From assembly GCF_014642655.1 (NCBI RefSeq), contig NZ_BMIR01000012.1, forward strand, positions 1-32,937: a stretch of DNA of 32,937 nt, given 5' to 3'. Shown piece after piece: positions 26,698 through 32,937 of the stretch (the stretch's first letter is position 1; each line of letters begins with the position of its first letter). The stretch comes from Pullulanibacillus camelliae. Its GTDB lineage: Bacteria > Bacillota > Bacilli > Bacillales > Sporolactobacillaceae. Below the pieces are notes generated by a model. It was not told the DNA's origin. It searched no databases and saw only the letters and a list, made by a program, of their open reading frames with translations. The position numbers and the translations under genes were made by a program.

Positions 26698-27876
26698 TTA
26701 GATGATTCCCAGCGCTTTCCCTGCTTTTTCAAAAGCATTAAGCGCCTGTTGGAGTTCTTCTTGTGTATGCTGAGCAGTGACGATGGTGCGGATACGTCCT
26801 GTTCCCTTTGGTACAGTTGGGAAGACAATTCCTTGAGCGAATACACCATACTCATATAATTTATCGGATAATTGATGCGTTTTGGCTTCGTCACCAACGA
26901 CAACTGGGGTAATTGGCGTTTCACTTTTTCCTGTGTCAAAGCCAAGAGCCTCCAGACCCTTTTTAAAGAAGGCACGATTATCCCATAGCTTTTCAATCAA
27001 TTCCGGTTCATTCAGCAATACATCGAGCGCTGCTAAGCAGGCAGCCGTGACGGCTGGGGGATGAGATGTACTAAATAAGAATGGGCGACCCTTGTGAATA
27101 AGATAATCACGAAGCGTATTGGTACTCGCAACATAACCACCCAGTACACCAATCGCCTTGCTGAGTGTACCGACTTGAATATGGACTCGGCCATCCAAAC
27201 CAAAGTGATTAACAGTGCCACGTCCATTCTTCCCTAAAACACCACTAGCGTGCGCATCATCGACCATGACCATGGCGTCGTATTTTTCCGCAAGGGCTAC
27301 AATTTCTGGAAGTGGGGCAATATCTCCATCCATTGAAAACACACCATCAGTAACCACCAAACGCGTTCTAGCCCCTGTAGATGCTTTTAGAGCTTCCTCA
27401 AGCGAGTCCATATCAGCATGCTTATAGATTTTGCGTCCCGCCTTCGTTAAACGAATGCCATCAATAATCGAAGCATGATTTAATTCATCGGAAATGACCA
27501 CATCTTGATCAGAAAGAATTGCTGATAAGACTCCTTGGTTGGTTGTAAATCCAGATTGAAACACTAATGATGCCTCAGTATGTTTGAAATCCGCAAGCTT
27601 TTCTTCAAGCTGATTATGCATCGACAAAGTTCCAGCGATCGTCCGTACAGAACCCGTTCCTGCACCATACTTCTCAACGGCTTCTATCGCAGCCTGCTTC
27701 AATTTGGGATGGTCCGTTAGACCAAGATAGTTGTTAGAGGATAATTGAATGACATTTTTGCCATGAATATCAACTTTGGACCCTTGCTTTGACTCTAATG
27801 GAATGAGCTGTCTAAATGTGTTATTATCCTTCATTTGATCGAGTTCTTCTTGGAGATAGCGAAATGCCTCTTTCAT
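26698..27876 (-). CDS. kbl: glycine C-acetyltransferase (2-amino-3-ketobutyrate CoA ligase)
   Basis: A 392-residue alpha-oxoamine synthase with PLP. It joins glycine and acetyl-CoA or, in threonine breakdown, cleaves 2-amino-3-ketobutyrate. Seen are [57 protein letters not shown] and the Schiff-base Lys in [18 protein letters not shown] 27876 is preceded by AAAGGAGGT; an earlier in-frame start has no support. The usual partner tdh (threonine dehydrogenase) is absent here, so 8-amino-7-oxononanoate synthase activity (BioF) is a real alternative within the same family. Confidence 0.9.
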   Translation of the reverse strand: MKEAFRYLQEELDQMKDNNTFRQLIPLESKQGSKVDIHGKNVIQLSSNNYLGLTDHPKLKQAAIEAVEKYGAGTGSVRTIAGTLSMHNQLEEKLADFKHTEASLVFQSGFTTNQGVLSAILSDQDVVISDELNHASIIDGIRLTKAGRKIYKHADMDSLEEALKASTGARTRLVVTDGVFSMDGDIAPLPEIVALAEKYDAMVMVDDAHASGVLGKNGRGTVNHFGLDGRVHIQVGTLSKAIGVLGGYVASTNTLRDYLIHKGRPFLFSTSHPPAVTAACLAALDVLLNEPELIEKLWDNRAFFKKGLEALGFDTGKSETPITPVVVGDEAKTHQLSDKLYEYGVFAQGIVFPTVPKGTGRIRTIVTAQHTQEELQQALNAFEKAGKALGII

Positions 27877-27977
27877 GTAAGAACCTCCTTTAAACAAGTC
27901 TCTATGTATTTCATATAATGACACTATTGCAATAATAAAAAGACAAACCCTGCCTTTCCTTCTTCATTTTATCATTC

Positions 27978-28014
27978 TCAACCCCAGAAGTACACTTTCA
28001 TTGTACATTGGGGG
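27978..28014 (-). terminator. stem-loop after the dipeptidase gene
   Basis: Minus-strand CCCCA pairs with TGGGG and GTAC with GTAC, with a small internal loop, starting about seven bases after the stop codon. No T-run follows, so termination here is uncertain; it may act in mRNA processing. Confidence 0.35.
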
Positions 28015-28021
28015 AAGACGA

Positions 28022-28945
28022 TTATTCTGGAAGTGCTTGATAGAAATGATCAAATAGAAAGCCTTTGACAAGGTCTTCTGAATAAAGCTTCTGCAAGTGA
28101 TTAATAAGTTCTGGATAATAGCTATAATTGTCCAAGCCCTCTGGTGTAAACTGAATGCCATCAAAATCAGAGCCAAAACCGATATGGCTAGCACCGCCGA
28201 GTTCACAAATATGTTCAATATGCTTTAATATATCATCAATCGAAGCAGAGCCTGGCTCTCTCAAAAAATCGGTGACAAAAGTGATGCCAATGACACCATT
28301 GCGCTTGATGAGCGCTTCAATCTGATCGTCATACAGATTACGCGGATGATCACATAGTGCACGGGCATTAGAATGAGAAGCAATTATATAGTCTGCCTCC
28401 TCCACCGCATCCCAAAATCCCTTAGCATTTAGATGAGAAACATCAGTCCATACTTTATGCCGATTATTTTCTCGAATAACTTGGCGACCAAAATCAGACA
28501 AGCCTGCTCCGCGAGATTCTTCAGCCCCATCTGCTGCTGCATTTGCATTATTCCACGTCATCCCCACCGATCGAACCCCTAAGCGAAAGAGCGTCCGCAG
28601 TTTTAATAAGTCGATGTCAAGAGCATCACAGCCTTCTAGCGTCAGCATTACACCTATTTCATCCTCTTTTAAATGAGCAATGTCTTGCTTAGAACGCACT
28701 TGCTTGATATCATCATGCACAGCAAGAATCTTTTGATTAAAAATATCAATCATATTCAAAGCGATTCTAAATTTAATTTCTTGTGGTTCATCAGGCGGTA
28801 TAAACAAGGCAAAGCATTGCACCTTACTGCCACCTGTTTTTAGATAGTTATAATTAATATGTAAGCTATCACTATTCGCAAAGTTTAATTTAGAATCATA
28901 GTGTAGCTTTAAAAGCACATCACAATGTGCATCGAAAATACGCAT
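28022..28945 (-). CDS. membrane dipeptidase, M19 family (renal dipeptidase type)
   Basis: A 307-residue zinc-dependent dipeptidase. The HxD pair appears at the N-terminus (FDAHCDVLLKL), the bridging Glu in MLTLEGCDALD, His in WTDVSHLNAKGFWD and YIIASHSNARALC, and Asp in HIGFGSDFDGIQ. No signal peptide is present, so it acts in the cytoplasm like other bacterial M19 enzymes. ATG 28945 follows GGGGAAAGG; a longer in-frame version would start upstream of the promoter described below. It sits where B. subtilis has tdh. Substrate may be an L,D- or D-amino acid dipeptide; this is inference. Confidence 0.92.
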   Translation of the reverse strand: MRIFDAHCDVLLKLHYDSKLNFANSDSLHINYNYLKTGGSKVQCFALFIPPDEPQEIKFRIALNMIDIFNQKILAVHDDIKQVRSKQDIAHLKEDEIGVMLTLEGCDALDIDLLKLRTLFRLGVRSVGMTWNNANAAADGAEESRGAGLSDFGRQVIRENNRHKVWTDVSHLNAKGFWDAVEEADYIIASHSNARALCDHPRNLYDDQIEALIKRNGVIGITFVTDFLREPGSASIDDILKHIEHICELGGASHIGFGSDFDGIQFTPEGLDNYSYYPELINHLQKLYSEDLVKGFLFDHFYQALPE

Positions 28946-28972
28946 AGCCTTTCCCCACTTTCTTTTCTTTAT

Positions 28973-28981
28973 ATTATAGCA
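28973..28981 (-). promoter_or_regulatory. extended -10 promoter of the dipeptidase gene
   Basis: Minus-strand TGCTATAAT is an exact extended -10, about 30 bp before the start codon. Its upstream half merges with one arm of a long inverted repeat. Confidence 0.6.
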
Positions 28982-29014
28982 TGTCTGCACCATCACGCAT
29001 GTGTGCAGACATGC
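28979..29014. promoter_or_regulatory. operator-like 12-bp inverted repeat over the dipeptidase promoter
   Basis: GCATGTCTGCAC (28979-28990) and GTGCAGACATGC (29003-29014) are exact inverse complements separated by 12 bases. One arm abuts the -10 hexamer and the other covers the place of the -35. No T-run follows, so repressor binding is more likely than termination. The 29015-29298 region upstream holds only repeat copy E. Confidence 0.6.
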
Positions 29015-29139
29015 AAAAACCAGAAAATCAGAACCTAAACTGATAGGATCATCTTTGGAAGTCATCAGCGAAAAATTATAAATTTTGGCGATTGCCCAAT
29101 TCTCTTTTATAAATAGAAAAAGCAATTATGGTAATAAAC

Positions 29140-29245
29140 GAGGTTCGGAACACGAAAAATATTGGGTAATAGTAATCTTCAACATCGCTGACTTAAAAGG
29201 AGTTTAACTCAATTCTGTGGGGAAGCGGGCCAGAAGCAATTCTTC
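29140..29245 (+). repeat. degenerate intergenic repeat, copy E
   Basis: GTTCGGAACACG, ATCGCTGACTTA and TTCTGTGGGGAAGCGGG occur in the same order and spacing as GATTCGGAACAC, CCGCTGACTCA and TCCTGTGGGAAGTGGG in copy B. The 3' part of the element is missing. No gene is seen in the gap. Confidence 0.55.
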
Positions 29246-29298
29246 AAAAAGTAAAGTGATTCTCCCTAAAAACGCCCAGCTATACCTTCTGAAGGCAT

Positions 29299-29329
29299 GA
29301 AAAAACCCACTTGTTATTAACAAGCAGGC
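29299..29329 (-). terminator. intrinsic terminator of spoVS
   Basis: On the minus strand CCTGCTTGTTA pairs with TAACAAGTGGG (two G-U pairs) and is followed by TTTTTTC, beginning about 15 bases after the spoVS stop. Confidence 0.85.
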
Positions 29330-29343
29330 TTAAAACCATCTGC

Positions 29344-29604
29344 TCACCGGGGCTCAACAATTAACTTGATAGCCGTTCGTTCTTCACCGTCGATCAAAAT
29401 ATCCGTAAATGCAGGAACACAAATGAGGTCGACACCACTTGGAGCTACAAAGCCTCTTGCAATCGCTACCGCTTTCACCGCTTGATTTAGGGCACCCGCA
29501 CCAATGGCCTGTATCTCAGCACTTCCTCTTTCACGAAGTACACCAGCGAGTGCACCAGCTACGGAATTCGGATTGGATTTTGCTGAAACCTTTAATACGT
29601 CCAT
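29344..29604 (-). CDS. spoVS: stage V sporulation protein S
   Basis: An 86-residue Alba-fold protein required for normal progress through stage V and for coat assembly in B. subtilis. It is nearly identical to the B. subtilis protein: KVSAKSNPNSVAGALAGVLR, EIQAIGAGALNQAVKAVAIA, and the C-terminus ERTAIKLIVEPR. ATG 29604 follows GGAGGAGGT. An exact sigma-H promoter lies 45 bp upstream and a terminator follows, so it forms a monocistronic sporulation-induced unit, although read-through from ymdB is also possible. Confidence 0.98.
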   Translation of the reverse strand: MDVLKVSAKSNPNSVAGALAGVLRERGSAEIQAIGAGALNQAVKAVAIARGFVAPSGVDLICVPAFTDILIDGEERTAIKLIVEPR

Positions 29605-29649
29605 TTCAATTGTACCTCCTCCAGAGAGAATCGTTATCCCATTGTATCT

Positions 29650-29679
29650 ATATTCCGCATCTAGTACATGTATTCCTTC
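29650..29679 (-). promoter_or_regulatory. sigma-H promoter of spoVS
   Basis: On the minus strand GAAGGAATA (29671-29679) and GCGGAATAT (29650-29658) are separated by 12 bases. Both fit the sigma-H consensus RNAGGAWWW and RNNGAATWW at every position. spoVS is a known sigma-H gene in B. subtilis. Confidence 0.85.
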
Positions 29680-29725
29680 TCTTCAGGATTAATTTTCAAA
29701 TTTTTCTAAACTAAACATACTCCGG

Positions 29726-30523
29726 CTACTCATAAAATGGATGGTCAGGATTAATGAAATGCCGTTTTATAGCCGTTGCTTTACCTGTCGCTTTATCAAT
29801 ATCAATCACGACCGCACATAATTGCCCCGGCCCTGTTTCACTTTCAAAGCGAACCGGCATGCTTGTCTTAAATCGATGAATGACTGCATCGCGTTGCACG
29901 CCGATAATCCCGTTATAAGGCCCTGTCATTCCTACATCGGTGAGATAGGCAGTCCCCTGCTCCAAAATTCGTTCATCAGCTGTCGGCACATGTGTATGTG
30001 TACCGACAACAGCAGAAACACGACCGTCCAAATACCAACCCATCGCTAATTTTTCACTTGTCGTTTCTGCATGAAAATCTACAAATATAAGTGATGTCTT
30101 TGCCCGTGCTTTTTTGATTAATTCATCAGCAGCTGCAAAGGGACAGTCTATAGCTGGCAGGAAAACGCGGCCCTGAAGGTTGATGATCGCTATTTCCACA
30201 CCATTTCGATTCAAAAAGATCAGCCCCTGCCCTGGTGTCCCTTTTGGATAATTAGCAGGCCTAACCATATGATCAGCTCGATCAATAAATTCAAAGATCT
30301 CTTTATTATCCCATGTATGATTTCCCATTGTGATCGCATCGGCTCCCGCACGCATCAGTTGCTTGTAGATGGTTTCCGTGATCCCTTTGCCATGAGCAGA
30401 ATTTTCACCATTAATAATCGTCACATTCGGCTTATACGCACTTTTTAATCGTGGCAAATACTCGTCAATCATTTGCCTTCCTGTCTTCCCGTAGACATCC
30501 CCTACAAATAATACTCTCACCAT
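29726..30523 (-). CDS. ymdB: YmdB-type 2',3'-cyclic nucleotide phosphodiesterase
   Basis: A 265-residue calcineurin-like metallophosphoesterase which in B. subtilis hydrolyses cyclic nucleotides and controls biofilm versus motility. The dinuclear metal site is complete: Asp in VLFVGDVYGKTGR, Glu-Asn in IINGENSAHGKG, MGNHTWDNKEIF, IFVDFHAETTSEK and VVGTHTHVPTADER. ATG 30523 follows AAGGAGTTTATA; in-frame starts up to 27 bases earlier have no ribosome site. It follows rny, but the perfect terminator between them should limit read-through. Confidence 0.97.
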   Translation of the reverse strand: MVRVLFVGDVYGKTGRQMIDEYLPRLKSAYKPNVTIINGENSAHGKGITETIYKQLMRAGADAITMGNHTWDNKEIFEFIDRADHMVRPANYPKGTPGQGLIFLNRNGVEIAIINLQGRVFLPAIDCPFAAADELIKKARAKTSLIFVDFHAETTSEKLAMGWYLDGRVSAVVGTHTHVPTADERILEQGTAYLTDVGMTGPYNGIIGVQRDAVIHRFKTSMPVRFESETGPGQLCAVVIDIDKATGKATAIKRHFINPDHPFYE

Positions 30524-30745
30524 TATAAACTCCTTCATGATTAGCAGCATTCACATGTACTAATCTTTATACTTGTTTTTATACTAACAGTACAGCTTTA
30601 GCCCTGTAAAGCTTTCGGCAAACTGATCCATCAGCAAATACTGCTTACGACAAGCTCTATTAAAACTAGCTTATCTCTAAATTTCAGGACGTTCTCCTCA
30701 TAAAAACCGTGATTATCCGAGCGAGGACAAAATTTTATAAGTGCA

Positions 30746-30773
30746 AAAAAACGGCCCCTAGGGGCCGTTTTTT
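30746..30773. terminator. bidirectional terminator of rny, perfect 28-bp palindrome
   Basis: AAAAAACGGCCCC, TA and GGGGCCGTTTTTT form an exact palindrome with GC-rich core and T-runs on both strands, 30 bp after the rny stop codon. Confidence 0.93.
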
Positions 30774-30803
30774 AGAGAATATTAAGCTTTTAAAGTGTTA
30801 CTC

Positions 30804-32366
30804 TTACTTAGCGTATTCAATCGCTCGTGTTTCACGAATAACAGTCACCTTAATATGTCCCGGATAATCAAGTTCATTTTCAATCTTCTTCGTAATATCC
30901 TTAGCCAATTGATAAGATTTGGCATCATCAACAATCTCAGGCTCAACCATAATACGAATCTCACGACCGGCCTGAATAGCAAATGATTTCTCAACACCTT
31001 CAAATGACTCTGAAATCTCTTCTAATTTCTCTAAGCGACGGATATAAGTCTCAAGTGTTTCTCTTCTAGCACCAGGGCGCGCTGCAGATAAGGCATCGGC
31101 GGCTGCCACAAGTACGGAAATGATAGAGGTAGCCTCTGTGTCTCCGTGATGGGAAGCGATACTGTTGATAACAACAGGATGTTCACCATATTTTGTTGCA
31201 AGCTCAACACCAATCTCTACATGGCTTCCTTCCACCTCATGGTCTATAGCTTTACCAATATCGTGGAGCAAACCTGCACGTCGGGCTAGTGTCACATCTT
31301 CACCTAACTCCGCTGCCATTAATCCCGTTAAATAAGCGACTTCCATCGAGTGTTTAAGAACATTTTGTCCATAACTTGTTCTGAACTTTAAACGTCCTAA
31401 AATCTTGATTAAGTCTGGATGCAAACCATGAATGCCAACTTCAAATGTCGTCTGTTCGCCATATTCGCGTATCATCTCATCCACTTCACGACGCGATTTT
31501 TCTACCATTTCCTCAATGCGTGCTGGATGGATGCGACCATCTAACACCAATTTCTCCAGAGCAATTCTGGCAATTTCACGTCGGATTGGATCAAATCCAG
31601 ATAAGATGACAGCTTCCGGTGTATCATCGATGATGAGATCGATACCTGTTAGCGTCTCTAGTGTACGGATATTTCGGCCTTCTCTACCGATGATGCGGCC
31701 CTTCATTTCATCATTAGGCAAGTTAACCACTGAAACTGTTGTTTCTGCAACATGATCAGCTGCACAGCGCTGCATTGCAAGTGAAAGAATATTTTTAGCT
31801 TTTTTATCGGCCTCTTCTTTGGCACGATTTTCAATTTCCTTCGCCATCTGTGCGGCTTCATGGACAGCTTCGTGTTTCACCTGATTAATGACTAACTCTT
31901 TGGCCTCCGCCATAGTTAATCCGGAAATACGCTCAAGTTCGGCTTGCTGACGACGCAGCACATCCTCCACTTTGCTTTCCATCTCTTCAATTTGTCGTTG
32001 TTGTTTTCCGAGAGAATCCTCCTTTTTGTCCAGTGATTCCTCTTTTTTATCGAGTGTTTCGCTCTTTCTGTCCAGGAGATCTTCTTTTTGAACGAGTCTA
32101 TTTTCTTGCTTCTGAAGTTCGTTACGGCGATCACGAAGCTCATTATCCACTTCTGTTCTCATCGAATGAATTTCATCTTTTGCTTCAAGAAGCGCTTCCT
32201 TCTTGGACGCTTCAGCTTCTCGCCTAGCATCTTCTACAATTTGCCTCGCCTGATTTTCAGCCGTCGCAATTCTTGCTTCAGCGATCGATTTGCGTACCAA
32301 GTACCCGATCAGGATTCCAACGACTACAGAGATAAGCGCAATGGAGATGATGGTAATTGTACCCAT
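30804..32366 (-). CDS. rny: ribonuclease Y
   Basis: The membrane-anchored endoribonuclease that starts mRNA decay. The 520-residue protein, the same length as in B. subtilis, has one N-terminal transmembrane helix ([19 protein letters not shown]). A long charged coiled coil follows to about residue 200, with a short repeated [13 protein letters not shown] pattern. Then come a KH domain ([17 protein letters not shown]) and an HD hydrolase domain with [12 protein letters not shown] and [12 protein letters not shown] 32366 (MGTITII) follows GGGAGGTGA; earlier in-frame codons lack a ribosome site. Its partner RicA is encoded in the same window. Confidence 0.98.
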   Translation of the reverse strand: MGTITIISIALISVVVGILIGYLVRKSIAEARIATAENQARQIVEDARREAEASKKEALLEAKDEIHSMRTEVDNELRDRRNELQKQENRLVQKEDLLDRKSETLDKKEESLDKKEDSLGKQQRQIEEMESKVEDVLRRQQAELERISGLTMAEAKELVINQVKHEAVHEAAQMAKEIENRAKEEADKKAKNILSLAMQRCAADHVAETTVSVVNLPNDEMKGRIIGREGRNIRTLETLTGIDLIIDDTPEAVILSGFDPIRREIARIALEKLVLDGRIHPARIEEMVEKSRREVDEMIREYGEQTTFEVGIHGLHPDLIKILGRLKFRTSYGQNVLKHSMEVAYLTGLMAAELGEDVTLARRAGLLHDIGKAIDHEVEGSHVEIGVELATKYGEHPVVINSIASHHGDTEATSIISVLVAAADALSAARPGARRETLETYIRRLEKLEEISESFEGVEKSFAIQAGREIRIMVEPEIVDDAKSYQLAKDITKKIENELDYPGHIKVTVIRETRAIEYAK

Positions 32367-32487
32367 AATATTCACCTCCCTGCTCTCAAACAGTCGTCCT
32401 ATTTCGTCATGCGAAGACCATGTCATGGTCTCTTTTACACTTTTCAAAAATCATTTTTTAATGAAAGAAATATAAAGTGACACTTTC

Positions 32488-32516
32488 ATTGTATATTTGG
32501 AAAAAATGGTTGTCAA
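32488..32516 (-). promoter_or_regulatory. sigma-A promoter of rny
   Basis: Minus-strand TTGACA (32511-32516) and TACAAT (32488-32493) are exactly 17 bases apart, leaving a leader of about 115 bases before the rny start codon. Confidence 0.8.
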
Positions 32517-32565
32517 CTTGTATCGTATGATATTCTCTATTAAAGGCTAAAATAAGGGGATCCAA

Positions 32566-32612
32566 TCTAAAATAAAAAATAGTCTATAAATTAAATTTAT
32601 CCTAGACTATTC
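32566..32612 (-). terminator. intrinsic terminator of the gene upstream of rny (outside the window)
   Basis: Minus-strand AATAGTCTA and TAGACTATT arms are followed by TTTTTATTTTAG. In Bacillales the gene before rny is usually recA; that gene is not in the window, so the assignment is inference. Confidence 0.7.
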
Positions 32613-32699
32613 ATAGAAGTTCCCAAAACACAGTAAAAAGGCTTATCTATCAAGTGGTTTATTCTGTATTTCAACGCATCAAATAAATGAAAAAAAATC

Positions 32700-32845
32700 C
32701 GTTTCTGATAAGGTTAATGTATGGCACGAGACTCCTACGGGAACAGCACGTGTCCGAAGACCCCGCAGGAAGTGTCTTTCTTCCGAGGAGGCTGAGGCCG
32801 TGCCCGTGGAAAGCGAGTGCCAGGAGCGGAAATCACCTACCCATG
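32700..32845 (+). repeat. intergenic repeat, copy D (best-preserved core)
   Basis: GACTCCTACGGGAACAGCAC, CGAAGACCCCGCAGGAAG, CCGAGGAGGCTGAGG, CGTGCCCGTGGAAAGCGAG and CCAGGAGCGGAAATCA occur in order. The ends can pair (CTCCT with AGGAG, CGGG with CCCG, GCACG with CGTGC). This is the canonical core against which copies A, B, C and E can be compared. The remaining 32613-32937 sequence shows no gene. Confidence 0.78.
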
Positions 32846-32937
32846 CTATACCCAATTTCAACATTTATTTTCGCGCCAAGGGAAAAGTATGCCCAAAAAC
32901 AGATAACTTTTTAGTGCACGATCATTTTATTGCTTCA

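Noticed and set aside
30551-30745. Search for a riboswitch or promoter before ymdB
   Set aside because: Several TATAAA-like hexamers occur but none with an acceptable -35, and no known riboswitch core was seen.
32687-32914. Plus-strand frame of 75 codons at the right edge
   Set aside because: It reads through repeat copy D; such frames are frequent false genes in Bacillaceae because the GC-rich core lacks stop codons.

Overview
The window is chromosomal DNA of an endospore-forming member of the Bacillales. CotE, SpoVS and SpoVK are all present, and the gene order largely follows the Bacillus subtilis core: rny-ymdB-spoVS-kbl-miaB-ricA(ymcA)-cotE-mutS-mutL-miaA-hfq-spoVK-hflX-ynbB-glnR-glnA. 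Almost every core gene is on the minus strand, so the backbone reads from right to left. The sequence does not fix the genus. A Bacillus-like lineage outside the B. subtilis group is likely, because tdh is missing beside kbl, SpeD is the long E. coli type, and several accessory genes interrupt the order.

Layout. Positions 1-2640 form an accessory edge on the plus strand: a possible transposase tail, a very AT-rich PlcR-like XRE/TPR regulator, and an intact IS1182/IS5-type transposase inserted just behind the glnA terminator. Positions 2700-4610 hold the glnRA operon with a sigma-A promoter and an exact GlnR/TnrA box. Positions 4620-5990 hold no intact gene: a degenerate repeat, and remnants of a divergent MerR-regulator/oxidoreductase pair joined by a deletion. 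Positions 5998-11056 hold ynbB, hflX, spoVK, hfq and miaA. Positions 11145-12832 add a secreted DUF1002 protein and an MgtC/SapB membrane protein. Positions 13008-17604 are mutL and mutS. Positions 17841-23491 are cotE, an M42 peptidase, ricA, miaB and an E. coli-type speD. Positions 24005-26638 are an accessory block: a flavin reductase-like protein, a DinB-fold protein, and a divergently transcribed rap-phr quorum-sensing cassette. Positions 26698-32366 are kbl, an M19 dipeptidase, spoVS, ymdB and rny.

The main biological theme is RNA and nucleic-acid maintenance (RNase Y, Hfq, MiaA, MiaB, RicA, MutSL) mixed with sporulation (SpoVS, CotE, SpoVK) and nitrogen control (GlnR/GlnA). The most interesting item is the rap-phr cassette. 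The Rap-like receptor is frameshifted by a perfect 16-bp tandem duplication, and removing one copy restores a continuous 363-residue TPR protein. This looks like a reversible on/off state. A short, previously unlisted 49-codon Phr-like exported peptide precursor follows with an ATGA overlap. A second RRNPP-type regulator (positions 118-996) sits at the other end of the window between mobile elements, without a visible peptide gene.

Five diverged copies of a GC-richer intergenic repeat family fill most of the long gene-free stretches (about 4.7, 18.5, 23.6, 29.1 and 32.7 kb). No rRNA, tRNA or CRISPR array was seen.
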